From: JAXHUH01 sp034211175
GTDB lineage: Bacteria > Actinomycetota > Acidimicrobiia > Acidimicrobiales > CAIXPF01
Direction: 5' to 3'
Assembly (NCBI GenBank): GCA_034211175.1
Contig: JAXHUH010000012.1
Span: 1 to 50,282 of the forward strand
Length of the DNA stretch: 50,282 nt
The notes beneath the pieces are model-generated. The model saw nothing but the letters and a program-made list of their open reading frames with translations, did not search any database and had not been told where the DNA came from. The translations under genes were made by a program, and so were the position numbers. Positions 23,298-32,455 of this stretch are shown here, piece after piece. Within the stretch, counting starts at the first letter, position 1. Every line of letters begins with the position of its first letter.

Positions 23298-23303
23298 CGA
23301 CCC

Positions 23304-23513
23304 ATGGCGCCGATGGTCAACACCGAGGATCTCGCCGATGCCCGCGAGCTGGCGGAGCTCCTCGGCCTGTCCCATCCCAACAGCGTGAGCCTGTACCAGC
23401 GCCGCTACCCCGACATGCCCCGGCCGGTCCTCGACCTCGGCAAGGGCCGCCCTCGCCTCTGGCTGCGCCCCGCCATCGTCGACTGGCTCGACGCCCGCCA
23501 GGCCACCGCCTGA
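23304..23513 (+). CDS. AlpA-like small HTH protein (69 aa)
   Basis: The 69-residue product is essentially one HTH: EDLADARELAELLGLSHPNSVSLYQ for the two helices, then RRYPDMPRPVLDLGKGRPRLWL for the wing, then AIVDWLDAR. This is the pattern of AlpA/excisionase-like helix-turn-helix proteins that bind DNA as small dimers. Such genes often sit next to integrases, but none is visible here. The start at 23304 is the first ATG after a -10-like hexamer. Its stop codon lies inside the first unit of a 29-bp tandem repeat. Confidence 0.75.
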   Translation: MAPMVNTEDLADARELAELLGLSHPNSVSLYQRRYPDMPRPVLDLGKGRPRLWLRPAIVDWLDARQATA

Positions 23514-23608
23514 GCGGCGAAGAGCGGACGAGCACCGCCTGAGCGGCGGAGAGCGGACGAGCACCGCCTGAGCGGCGGAGAGCGGACGAGCACCGCCTGA
23601 ACGGTGGC
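23505..23608. repeat. 29-bp tandem repeat, about 3.6 copies
   Basis: Units start at 23505, 23534, 23563 and 23592 (partial). Each contains CCGCCTGAGCGG, a 4-bp stem with a CTGA loop, followed by a GAGCGGACGAGC-type tail. Units 2 and 3 are identical and unit 1 differs at one position. The first unit includes the Thr-Ala-stop codons of the AlpA-like gene; the 29-bp length changes frame between units. Confidence 0.9.
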
Positions 23609-23699
23609 GCCGGCGCAGTTGCGTTGCAGCGGGCGCCGGAGCGGCCCGAGAACGTCGCTCGGTTCACGGTCGACGCACGGGCTCGCGCAGAATGGATCG

Positions 23700-24935
23700 G
23701 TGGCGAGTCGGTTGATCGCCTTCGTGGGGGGCCTCGTCGTCCTCGTCGCGGCGTGCGGCACGGTCGGGCCGCCGAGCGCCCGCGCCCCGGTGCCGGCGAC
23801 GTCGGGCGACGCTGCGAGCACCACGACGCCCACAACGGCGACCGCGCCCACCATCGCGGTGTACACGATCCCGACGCTGCCGGAGGTCCCGGTCCGCCGC
23901 TCGTTCACGATGGCGTTCACCGGCGACTTCCTGCTCCACAACCGGGTGATCTCGACCGCGGCCGCCCACGCCGCGGGCGGGGAGGCGGTCGACGGTGAGG
24001 CCGCCGCGCCGGCGCGGGCCTACGACTTCCGGCCGCTGCTCGAGCCGATCCGGCCGTGGGTCGAGCGGGCCGACTGGGCGGTCTGCCACATGGAGGTCAA
24101 CCTGTCCGCCGACGGCACCCGCCTGTCCCCGTTCCCGATGTTCCGCTCCCCCGGTGAGATCGCGTTCGACGCCGCCGACCTCGGCTACGACGCGTGCACC
24201 ACGGCCTCGAACCACGTCCTCGACCAGGGCCTCGACGGCGTCGCCGAGACGCTCGGCGTGCTCGACGCCGCCGGGCTGCGCTCCACCGGCTCGGCCCGCA
24301 CCGCCACCGAGGCCCACGACCAGGTCTGGTTCCGCATCGGCGGCGTGAAGGTGGCCCACCTGTCGTACTCGTACGGGTTCAACGGCTTCTCGATCCCCGA
24401 CGAGGCGCCGTGGACGACCCGACTGATCGACGAGCGCGCCATCCTCCGGACGGCGGCCGAGGCCCGCTCGGCGGGCGCCGAGTACGTCGTGCTGTCGCTC
24501 CACTGGGGCAACCAGTACCTGCACCGGGCGTCGAGCCAGCAGGCCGACCTCGGGCCCCGGCTGCTCGCCTCGCCCGACATCGACCTGATCATCGGGCACC
24601 ACGCCCACGTCGTGCAGCCGATCGAACGGATCGACGGCGAGTGGCTCGTCTACGGGCTCGGCAACCTGCTCGCCAACTACGTCCAGGCTCCCCGCCGGGA
24701 CGAGCTGCTCGTCGAGGCCTCGGTCACCGAGCAGCCGGACGGCACGTTCACCACCGACCTCACGGCCGTGCCCCTGGTCGTCGACCGGAACACCTTGACG
24801 GTGTACCCCACGCACCCGACCCACCGGCCGCCGGACCTGCCACCCGGACTGGCAGCCGAGCTCGACGCCAGCTTCGCCCGGGTCCTGGCCGTGCTCGACG
24901 ACGGCTCCGGCCGGGACGCGCTCCGGTTCGAATGA
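23700..24935 (+). CDS. CapA-family lipoprotein (poly-gamma-glutamate synthesis-type metallophosphoesterase fold)
   Basis: The 411-residue protein has a lipoprotein signal (ASRLIAFVGGLVVLVAAC; lipobox Cys19), a Thr/Ala/Pro linker, then the CapA fold: FTGDFLLHN (metal-binding Asp), MEVNLSADG, TTASNHVLDQG, LHWGNQY and IIGHHAHVVQP (His-rich metal site), and YGLGNLLAN. These match PgsA/CapA proteins, in which the fold resembles calcineurin-like phosphoesterases; activity is mostly unknown. It should be anchored at the outer face of the membrane. GTG 23700 lacks a ribosome site and lies 6 bases after CAGAAT. Its stop overlaps the next gene's start (ATGA). Confidence 0.85.
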   Translation: MASRLIAFVGGLVVLVAACGTVGPPSARAPVPATSGDAASTTTPTTATAPTIAVYTIPTLPEVPVRRSFTMAFTGDFLLHNRVISTAAAHAAGGEAVDGEAAAPARAYDFRPLLEPIRPWVERADWAVCHMEVNLSADGTRLSPFPMFRSPGEIAFDAADLGYDACTTASNHVLDQGLDGVAETLGVLDAAGLRSTGSARTATEAHDQVWFRIGGVKVAHLSYSYGFNGFSIPDEAPWTTRLIDERAILRTAAEARSAGAEYVVLSLHWGNQYLHRASSQQADLGPRLLASPDIDLIIGHHAHVVQPIERIDGEWLVYGLGNLLANYVQAPRRDELLVEASVTEQPDGTFTTDLTAVPLVVDRNTLTVYPTHPTHRPPDLPPGLAAELDASFARVLAVLDDGSGRDALRFE

Positions 24936-26386
24936 GCAGCGGGGAAGGGACTCCGGCCACACCGGAGCAACCCTTCGAGGGCCTCGCCCGGCTCCACGAC
25001 CATCTCTTCGAGGCGGACGCGTCAATGGTGCGTGTGCCGTCCGGAGCGATCGGCGGCGCCCCACCCGAGTCGCTGGCGGGCATCCACCTGGTGCGCGAGA
25101 CCGCACTCGGGGCGCTCGTCGACCTGCGCCGGGGCCGGCCCGACCGAGCCGCCGCGGCACTCGAGCGGGTCCTCGACCAGCAGTACCCGCTGTCCGAGGT
25201 CGCCTGGGCGGGCACGTTCCGCACGACCGCCCAGGACCCGGAGCCCCCGGCGGACGGCGCGGCGTACGTCCACTACGACCCCAACTGGCGCCAGTTCCTC
25301 GGTGCGATCCTGGCCTTCGCCCTCGACCACCACGACGCCGACCTGCCGTCCGGGCTCACCGATCGGATGACCACGGCCGTCGAACGCTGCGTCCGGGGTG
25401 AGCCCGAGAGTCGCCTGGAGGACTGGTACACCAACCCGTCGCTGCTCCACGCCTGGCTGACCGCCTGGGTCGGCGCCCGCCTCGGGGACCGGACGCTGCT
25501 CGCCGCCGGTGAGGCGCGGCGGGCCCGCATGGTCGCCCGCATCGAGGCCGCCGGCGACGTCGACGAGTACAACTCCCCCACCTACGACGGGATCGACCTC
25601 CTCGCCGCCGGGCTCTGGGCGGCGCATCCGCCGACCAGCGGGTTCGAGGCGTCCGCCGAGGTCGTGGCGTCCGCCGTCGGCAGGCGGCTCTCGACGCTGT
25701 TCCACCCGGGCCTCGGCGCGATCTGCGGCCCGCACGTGCGGGCCTACGGGGTCGACCTCCGGGCGTACGTCTCACTGGCGGCGCTGTGGCTCACCCTCGC
25801 CGGCGCGGACGCCGCGGCGATCCTGCCGTCGGCGATCGACGAGCGCACGTCGCACGTCCACGACCTCTACCTGCTGCCCCTGTTCGAGTCGGTCGCCGAC
25901 CTCGTCGTGCCCCACCTGGAGCTGCGCCCCGTCGACCGGGCACGACACCACGAGCGACACGACGGTGACGCCCGCGCCTCGAGCCTCCTCGAGCGGCGGC
26001 TGGCGCTCGGCGCCGAGTCGGGGCGGCGCCCGACCTTCTCCCGGAACCAGTACGTGCCCGTCACCGCCCACGCCGCCGACGGGCCCGACGACAGCAACGT
26101 CGTGGCGGTCGCCATCAAGGCGGCGACCGCCGACGACGCGGTGGACGCGCACCTCGGCGAGCCGTCCACCGTGGCGGCCGACGTGACCTCGGCGGGTCCG
26201 GCGAGCGTGGTCGTGCTGACGTCGCACTCGCCCGAGATCACCGCGACGTCGTTGCGCATCGGCCCGGTGGACATCGCCCTCGACCGTGCTCCGGCGGCGG
26301 CCGAGCAACGGAACCTCCCGTCGGGCACCGAGCTGCATCTGACCTGGGACGGGCCCCGGGTGCGACTCGACGTCACCGTGCGCTGA
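24932..26386 (+). CDS. Predicted alpha/alpha-toroid protein (glycosidase/lyase-like fold)
   Basis: The 484-residue protein shows helical hairpins with aromatic and acidic residues on the loops: YDPNWRQFLGAILAFALD, EDWYTNPSLLHAWLTAWVGARLGD, EYNSPTYDGIDLLAAGLWAAH, FHPGLGAICGPHVRAYGVDLRAY. This layout is typical of (alpha/alpha)6-toroid enzymes such as heparinase-like lyases and six-hairpin glycosidases. The last 120 residues are beta-rich. No signal peptide is seen, so it may be cytoplasmic. I cannot name a substrate; the EYNSPTYDG and DWYTNPS loops are likely active-site loops. It overlaps CapA by 4 bp, so the two are translationally coupled. Confidence 0.55.
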   Translation: MSSGEGTPATPEQPFEGLARLHDHLFEADASMVRVPSGAIGGAPPESLAGIHLVRETALGALVDLRRGRPDRAAAALERVLDQQYPLSEVAWAGTFRTTAQDPEPPADGAAYVHYDPNWRQFLGAILAFALDHHDADLPSGLTDRMTTAVERCVRGEPESRLEDWYTNPSLLHAWLTAWVGARLGDRTLLAAGEARRARMVARIEAAGDVDEYNSPTYDGIDLLAAGLWAAHPPTSGFEASAEVVASAVGRRLSTLFHPGLGAICGPHVRAYGVDLRAYVSLAALWLTLAGADAAAILPSAIDERTSHVHDLYLLPLFESVADLVVPHLELRPVDRARHHERHDGDARASSLLERRLALGAESGRRPTFSRNQYVPVTAHAADGPDDSNVVAVAIKAATADDAVDAHLGEPSTVAADVTSAGPASVVVLTSHSPEITATSLRIGPVDIALDRAPAAAEQRNLPSGTELHLTWDGPRVRLDVTVR

Positions 26387-26500
26387 ATCCGGCAGCCGAC
26401 CGCTCCCCCGTCCCGGAGGGCCCGACGGCCCCGCCGGAGGCCGCCGTTACCACACGCGCACCCGGGACAACCGCGCGAACCTTCTGCGCACAACAGCGCA

Positions 26501-26534
26501 TTCACAGCGAGTTAACAACATGTTTATATGAACA
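26501..26534 (+). promoter_or_regulatory. Promoter and operator of the peptide-type ABC operon
   Basis: TTCACA (26501-26506), 17 bases, TTATAT (26524-26529) make a good sigma-70-type promoter in an AT-rich patch. TGTT (26521-26524) and AACA (26531-26534) are inverted arms lying across the -10, a possible repressor site, for example for the RpiR protein encoded at the operon end. Confidence 0.6.
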
Positions 26535-26546
26535 AACGCTGTACGA

Positions 26547-26592
26547 AACACGTGGTGAAATGGGTGTTGCAGGATAAGTCAATGTCTGCAAC
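26547..26592 (+). promoter_or_regulatory. Leader RNA with two overlapping stems
   Basis: AACAC/GTGTT (26547-26551 and 26564-26568) and GTTGCAG/CTGCAAC (26566-26572 and 26586-26592) share three bases, so only one stem could form at a time in the roughly 115-base leader. A regulatory switch is speculative; no riboswitch class is recognised. Confidence 0.3.
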
Positions 26593-26650
26593 GCTCGTTC
26601 CGGTGTCCTCAGGGGAGAGGGGCAAGAGGCTGCGCTTCGGAGGAGGAGTC

Positions 26651-28300
26651 ATGCAGACATCGGAACACTCGCTTCGGCCGGGAAGACGACGGACGACTCG
26701 ACACGCATTCATCGCACTGCTCGTCGCGATGCTCGCCGGCTCGGTGCTGGCGGCCTGCGGCGGCGACGATGACGACGACGGCGGCAGCGCGTCCGAGGGC
26801 GGCGGCGACGCCCGTCCGCTCGTCGTCGGGCAGGTCGCCGAGCCGGCGTCGCTCGATCCGGGCGCGGTCACCGCGGTCAACGACTTCCGGATCAACGTCA
26901 ACCTCTACGACGGTCTCGTGCAGTACGCGGAGGGCTCGCTCGACGTCGAGCCGGCACTCGCCACGGAGTGGACGGTCGACGACAGCGGCACCGTCTACAC
27001 GTTCACGCTTCGCGACGACGTCACGTTCCACGACGGTACGGAGTTCGACGCGGAAGCGGTGAAGTTCAACTTCGATCGCATGCTCGACGAGAATCATCCG
27101 CAGTACGAGACGGGACCGTTCCCGCTCGCGGAGCAGTTCTTCGGCCAGATCGACGAGGTCGTCGTGAACGACACCTACGAGGTCGAGTTCCAGCTCGCCG
27201 AGCCGTGGGCGCCGTTCCTGTCCAACCTCGCCTACCCCACCGGCCTGCTGGTGTCGCCGACCGCCGTCGAGGAGTCCGGCCAGGACTTCGGCCGCAACCC
27301 GGTCGGCACCGGGCCGTTCATGTTCGTCGAGTGGGAGTCGAACCAGGGCGTCACCCTCGAGGCCAACCCCGACTACTGGGGCGGCGCGCCCGCCGCCGAC
27401 GGCGTCGTGTTCCGCCCGCTCGTCGAGTCGGCCAGCCGGGTCGCCGAGCTGCGCTCCGGCGGCGTCGACATGATCGTCGAGGTCCCGCCCGACGACCTCG
27501 TCGCCCTGCGCGACGACGAGAACTTCCAGATCGCCGAGCAGGCCGGCCCCCACGTCTGGTTCCTGATCCTCAACGCCGCCGAGCCGCCGTTCGACGACGT
27601 GCGGATGCGCCAGGCCGCCAACTACGCCATCAACCGCGAGGCCATCGTCGACAACGTCCTGTCGGGCTGGGCCAGCGTGGCCAAGGGCCCGATCGCCGAG
27701 GCGTTCGGCGAGGCGTACGACCCCGACCTCGCCGGCTACGACTACGACCCCGACGAGGCGATGGCCCTCATCGAGGAGGCCGGCTACGGCGACGGCGTCG
27801 ACGTCACCTTCTACGTGACCGAGGGCGGCTCGGGCATGTTGGAGCCCGGCACCATGGCCGAGGCGATCCAGGCCGATCTCGCCGAGGTGGGCATCGACGC
27901 CAGCATCGAGACCTACGAGTGGAACACCTTCCTCGACCAGGTGAACCCGGGCCTCGAGGGCAAGGCGGCCATGGCCGAGATGGCGTGGATGACCAACGAC
28001 CCCGGCACGCTGCCGTACCTGACGCTGCGCACCGGGGCGTTCCCCGACGAGGGTGGCTTCAACTCCGGCTACTACTCGAACCCCGAGGTCGACGAGCTCA
28101 TCGAGCAGGCCCAGGTGGCCACCGACCCCGACGAGCGGGCCGACCTGTACCACCAGATGCAGCAGCTGGTCGTCGAGGACGCCCCGTGGGTGTTCGTCGC
28201 CAGCTGGAAGCAGAACGCGGCCATGACCAACGAGGTCTCCGGCTTCGAGCTGCACCCGTCCTTCCTGCTCGAGCTGGACGGCACGAGTGTCGGCGGCTGA
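26651..28300 (+). CDS. Family 5 (oligopeptide-type) ABC substrate-binding lipoprotein
   Basis: The 549-residue protein has a lipoprotein signal ending LAAC (lipobox Cys36), an Asp/Gly/Ser linker, then the SBP_bac_5 fold: AEPASLDPGAV, FTLRDDVTFHDGTEFDAEAVKFNFDR, GTGPFMFVEWE, NPDYWGG, RQAANYAINREAIV and WVFVASWKQNAAM. It captures a peptide-like or other nitrogenous ligand outside the membrane for the permease genes that follow. Family 5 also binds nickel, heme, opines and beta-glucosides, so ligand is open; the M20 hydrolase downstream suggests an N-substituted amino compound. ATG 26651 follows AGGAGGAG; an in-frame start at 26528 has no ribosome site. Confidence 0.92.
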   Translation: MQTSEHSLRPGRRRTTRHAFIALLVAMLAGSVLAACGGDDDDDGGSASEGGGDARPLVVGQVAEPASLDPGAVTAVNDFRINVNLYDGLVQYAEGSLDVEPALATEWTVDDSGTVYTFTLRDDVTFHDGTEFDAEAVKFNFDRMLDENHPQYETGPFPLAEQFFGQIDEVVVNDTYEVEFQLAEPWAPFLSNLAYPTGLLVSPTAVEESGQDFGRNPVGTGPFMFVEWESNQGVTLEANPDYWGGAPAADGVVFRPLVESASRVAELRSGGVDMIVEVPPDDLVALRDDENFQIAEQAGPHVWFLILNAAEPPFDDVRMRQAANYAINREAIVDNVLSGWASVAKGPIAEAFGEAYDPDLAGYDYDPDEAMALIEEAGYGDGVDVTFYVTEGGSGMLEPGTMAEAIQADLAEVGIDASIETYEWNTFLDQVNPGLEGKAAMAEMAWMTNDPGTLPYLTLRTGAFPDEGGFNSGYYSNPEVDELIEQAQVATDPDERADLYHQMQQLVVEDAPWVFVASWKQNAAMTNEVSGFELHPSFLLELDGTSVGG

Positions 28301-28305
28301 TCCGA

Positions 28306-28334
28306 GGACCCGGCGCCCCACGGGCGCCGGGTCC
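28306..28334 (+). terminator. Strong hairpin between binding-protein and permease genes
   Basis: GGACCCGGCGCCC (28306-28318), loop CAC, GGGCGCCGGGTCC (28322-28334) form a perfect 13-bp stem 6 bases after the stop codon. In an operon this usually allows partial read-through or protects the upstream mRNA, giving more binding protein than permease. Confidence 0.8.
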
Positions 28335-28402
28335 GCCCGCCTCCGGGCGTCGTCGCCTCCGGGCCGCGACGCCCACCACGGCCGCAGCGGGGAGGTCGCG
28401 CG

Positions 28403-29350
28403 ATGAGCGGCTACCTCGCCAGGCGGCTCCTGCAACTGGTCCCGGTGCTGTTCGGGATCTCGGTCCTCGTGTTCGCCCTGATGGCGCTGCTGCCGGGGAG
28501 CCCGGCGCAGGCGATCCTCGGGTCGTACGCGACCCCCGAGAACGTCGAGCGCCTGAACGAGGAGCTGAACCTCAACGGCTCGCTGCCCGAGCGCTACGTC
28601 TCGTGGATGGGCAACGTCCTCACCGGCGACTTCGGGCGGTCCTACTCGCTGAACCGTCCGGTGACCGACGAGATCGGTGAGCGGCTCCGGGCCACGTTGC
28701 TGCTGTCGTCGGCCGCGTTGGTCGTCGCCGCCGTGCTCGGCCTGGCCTCCGGCGTCGGCGCCGCCATCCGCCAGAACCGCTGGCAGGACCGCACGCTGAC
28801 CGTCGCCGCGCTCGTCGGCCTGTCGATGCCGTCGTTCTGGTTGGCGATGGTGATGATCGTCATCTTCTCGCTGGAGCTCGGGTGGTTCCCGGCCGGGAAC
28901 ATGACCGACGCCTTCGGCGGCGGCGGTGTCCTCGACGTGCTCCACCACCTCGTGCTCCCGGCCGTGTCGCTCGGCCTGGTCGCCACCGGCGTGCTCTCCC
29001 GGTTCACCCGGTCGTCGATGCTCGAGGTCCTCCGCCAGGACTACGTCACCACCGCCCGGTCGAAGGGGCTGACCGAGCGCCAGATCGTGCGCAGCCACGC
29101 CTTCCGCAACGCCCGGGTCAACATCGTCCCGATCCTCGGCGTCCAGGTCGGCTTCCTGCTCGGCGGCGCCGTCTACATCGAGACGGTGTTCAACTGGCCC
29201 GGCATCGGCCGGATGCTGGTCGACGCCATCGCCACCCGCGACCTGCTGCTGGTCCAGGGCGGGGTCCTGACCCTGGCCGTGATCTACGTGCTCGTGAACC
29301 TGGGCACCGACGTCGTGCAGGCCGCCCTCGACCCGAGGATCAGGACCTGA
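28403..29350 (+). CDS. Oligopeptide-type ABC permease (DppB-like)
   Basis: The 315-residue inner-membrane protein follows the DppB/OppB pattern: LARRLLQLVPVLFGISVLVF as first helix, a periplasmic loop (LNEELNLNGSLPERYVSWM, then GDFGRSYSLNRPV), four to five further helices, and the ATPase-contact motif DYVTTARSKGLTERQIVRSHAFRNA. It ends VQAALDPRIRT, the standard C-terminus. It pairs with the next permease to form the translocation path. The ATG at 28403 has GGGGAGG upstream, and the stop overlaps the next start (TGATG). Confidence 0.93.
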   Translation: MSGYLARRLLQLVPVLFGISVLVFALMALLPGSPAQAILGSYATPENVERLNEELNLNGSLPERYVSWMGNVLTGDFGRSYSLNRPVTDEIGERLRATLLLSSAALVVAAVLGLASGVGAAIRQNRWQDRTLTVAALVGLSMPSFWLAMVMIVIFSLELGWFPAGNMTDAFGGGGVLDVLHHLVLPAVSLGLVATGVLSRFTRSSMLEVLRQDYVTTARSKGLTERQIVRSHAFRNARVNIVPILGVQVGFLLGGAVYIETVFNWPGIGRMLVDAIATRDLLLVQGGVLTLAVIYVLVNLGTDVVQAALDPRIRT

Positions 29351-30234
29351 TGGCCGCGATCGAGGTACCCGCCGCGGCCGCCCCGTCGGCCCGGACCTCC
29401 CCCCGGTGGGAGACCTGGCACCGCCTGCGCCGCAACCAGCTCGCCGTCGCCGGCCTCGTCGTCATCGGGCTCGTCGCTCTGCTGGCGCTGCTGGCGCCGG
29501 TCCTGCCCCTCGACGACCCGGCCGCCACCGAGCTCGACAACCGGCTCGAGGGCGTCGGGTCGCCCGGGCACGTGCTCGGCACCGACGAGCTCGGCCGCGA
29601 CATGTTGTCCCGCCTGGTGTGGGGCGCCCGCAGCTCGCTGTCGGTCGGCGTCGCCGCCACCCTGCTCGCGGCGACGATCGGGTCGATCATCGGCCTGGTC
29701 GCCGGGTTCTTCTCCGGCCTCGTCGACAGCGTGCTCATGCGGGCCATCGACATGCTGATGGCCTTCCCCTACATCCTGTTCGCGGTCGCCATCGTGGCGT
29801 TCCGGGGGCCGGGGCTCGGCAACGCCATGATCGCCATCGCGGTGGTCAACGTGCCGTTCTTCGCCCGGGCGGTGCGGGGCACCACGGTCACCCAGGCGTC
29901 GCTCGACTACGTCGACGCGGCCCGCAACCTCGGCTACAGCCCGCCCCGCATCCTGCTGAGGGAGGTCCTGCCCAACGTGGTCCCGACGATCCTCGTGACG
30001 ATGTCCACGACGGTCGGCTGGATGATCACCGAGACCGCGGGGCTGTCGTTCCTCGGTCTCGGCGCCCAGCCGCCGACCGCCGACTGGGGCGCCATGCTCG
30101 GCGCCGGGCGTGACCTCATCACCACCGCCCCCCACATGACCCTCGTGCCCGGCCTGGCCATCTTCGTGGTCGTCGTCTCGGTCAACCTCCTCGGTGACGG
30201 CCTGCGCGACGCCCTGGATCCGAGGCTGCGATGA
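29350..30234 (+). CDS. Oligopeptide-type ABC permease (DppC-like)
   Basis: The 294-residue partner permease has a longer cytoplasmic N-terminus (RWETWHRLRRNQLAVAGLVVIG), the loop HVLGTDELGRDMLSRLVWGAR shared by DppC/OppC proteins, and the EAA-type ATPase contact DYVDAARNLGYSPPRILLREVLPN. The C-terminal helix pair ends LLGDGLRDALDPRLR. Start and stop overlap both neighbours (TGATG with DppB, ATGA with the first ATPase gene), so subunits are produced as a coupled set. Confidence 0.93.
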   Translation: MAAIEVPAAAAPSARTSPRWETWHRLRRNQLAVAGLVVIGLVALLALLAPVLPLDDPAATELDNRLEGVGSPGHVLGTDELGRDMLSRLVWGARSSLSVGVAATLLAATIGSIIGLVAGFFSGLVDSVLMRAIDMLMAFPYILFAVAIVAFRGPGLGNAMIAIAVVNVPFFARAVRGTTVTQASLDYVDAARNLGYSPPRILLREVLPNVVPTILVTMSTTVGWMITETAGLSFLGLGAQPPTADWGAMLGAGRDLITTAPHMTLVPGLAIFVVVVSVNLLGDGLRDALDPRLR

Positions 30235-31342
30235 GCGGTGAGGAGACAGTGCGCCCAACGGTGAACGACACCGAAACAACCGTCGACGGCGTCGTCAGCG
30301 ATGCGCCGGTGCTGGAGGTGGACGGCCTGTCCACCGTGTTCGAGACCCCCGACGGCACGGTGCGCGCGGTCGACGACGTGTCGCTCAGCGTCCGGCCGGG
30401 CGAGATCGTCGGCCTCGTCGGTGAGTCGGGGTCGGGCAAGTCGGTGACGGCCAAGTCGATCCTCGGCCTGATCCCGACGCCCCCGGGCCGCATCGAGGGC
30501 TCGGTCCGCTTCCAGGGCGAGGACCTCGTCGCCGCGAGCCCGGCCCGGCTGCGCCAGATGCGGGGCGACCGGATCGCCATGATCTTCCAGGACCCTATGA
30601 CGAGCCTGAACCCGCTGATGACGGTCGGCCGCCAGATCACCGAGATGATCCGGGCCCATCGCGACGTGTCCGACGCCGAGGCCCGCAAGCGGGCCGCGCA
30701 GCTGCTCGACGAGGTGCGCATCACGCGGCCGACCGAGCGGCTGTCGGCGTACCCCCACGAGCTCTCCGGGGGCATGAACCAGCGGGTCATGATCGCCATG
30801 GCCCTGGCCAACGACCCGGCGCTGCTCATCGCCGACGAGCCGACCACCGCGCTCGACGTGACGGTGCAGGCGGAGATCCTCGACCTGCTCGTCGACCTGC
30901 GCGACCGCACCGGGATGGCGCTGCTGTTCATCACCCACGACTTCGGCGTCGTGTCGGAGCTGTGCGACACGGTGCTCGTGATGTACGCGGGCCGCATCGT
31001 CGAACGGTCACCGACCGACTCGGTGTTCGACGAGCCGCTCCACCCCTACACGCGTCGGCTCATCGACTGCGTGCCCCGGCTCGGCCAACCCGAGCGCTCC
31101 ATCGACGCCATCGGCGGCCTCCCGCCCCGCCTCACCGGCCATCCGTGGAGCGCGTGCGCCTTCGCGGATCGCTGCGACGTGGTCGAGGACCGGTGCCGCA
31201 CCACCCCCGTCGAGCTCGTCGACGTCGCCCCCGGGCGGGCGTCGCGCTGCCTGCTCACCACCGAGAAGGCGGCCGGCGCACCGGCGGGCGCGATGGCGGG
31301 CGCCACCGCCGACACGGCCACGAACGCGACCGGGAGCCGACC

Positions 31343-31346
<4 letters not shown>
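30231..31346 (+). CDS. Oligopeptide-type ABC ATPase (DppD-like)
   Basis: The 371-residue ATPase has Walker A GESGSGKS (64-71), the Q-loop IFQDPMTSLNPL, signature LSGGM (178-182), Walker B LLIADEP (198-204) and the switch His236. The C-terminal part has Cys309, Cys315, Cys322 and Cys340, the four-cysteine tail that in Dpp/Opp ATPases can hold an iron-sulfur cluster. It forms a heterodimer with the next gene product to energise import. Overlaps on both sides (ATGA, GTGA) place it inside the operon. Confidence 0.93.

Positions 31347-32451
<1,105 letters not shown>

Positions 32452-32455
<4 letters not shown>

Noticed and set aside
24194..26386. 730-residue frame starting inside CapA
   Set aside because: Its first part is an alternative frame of CapA; the real gene begins at the ATGA overlap at 24932.
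26609..29098. 829-residue open frame antisense to the binding-protein and permease genes
   Set aside because: Codon shadow of high-GC genes; its translation is Asp/Gly/Val/Glu-rich without domains, while the plus-strand genes are clear.
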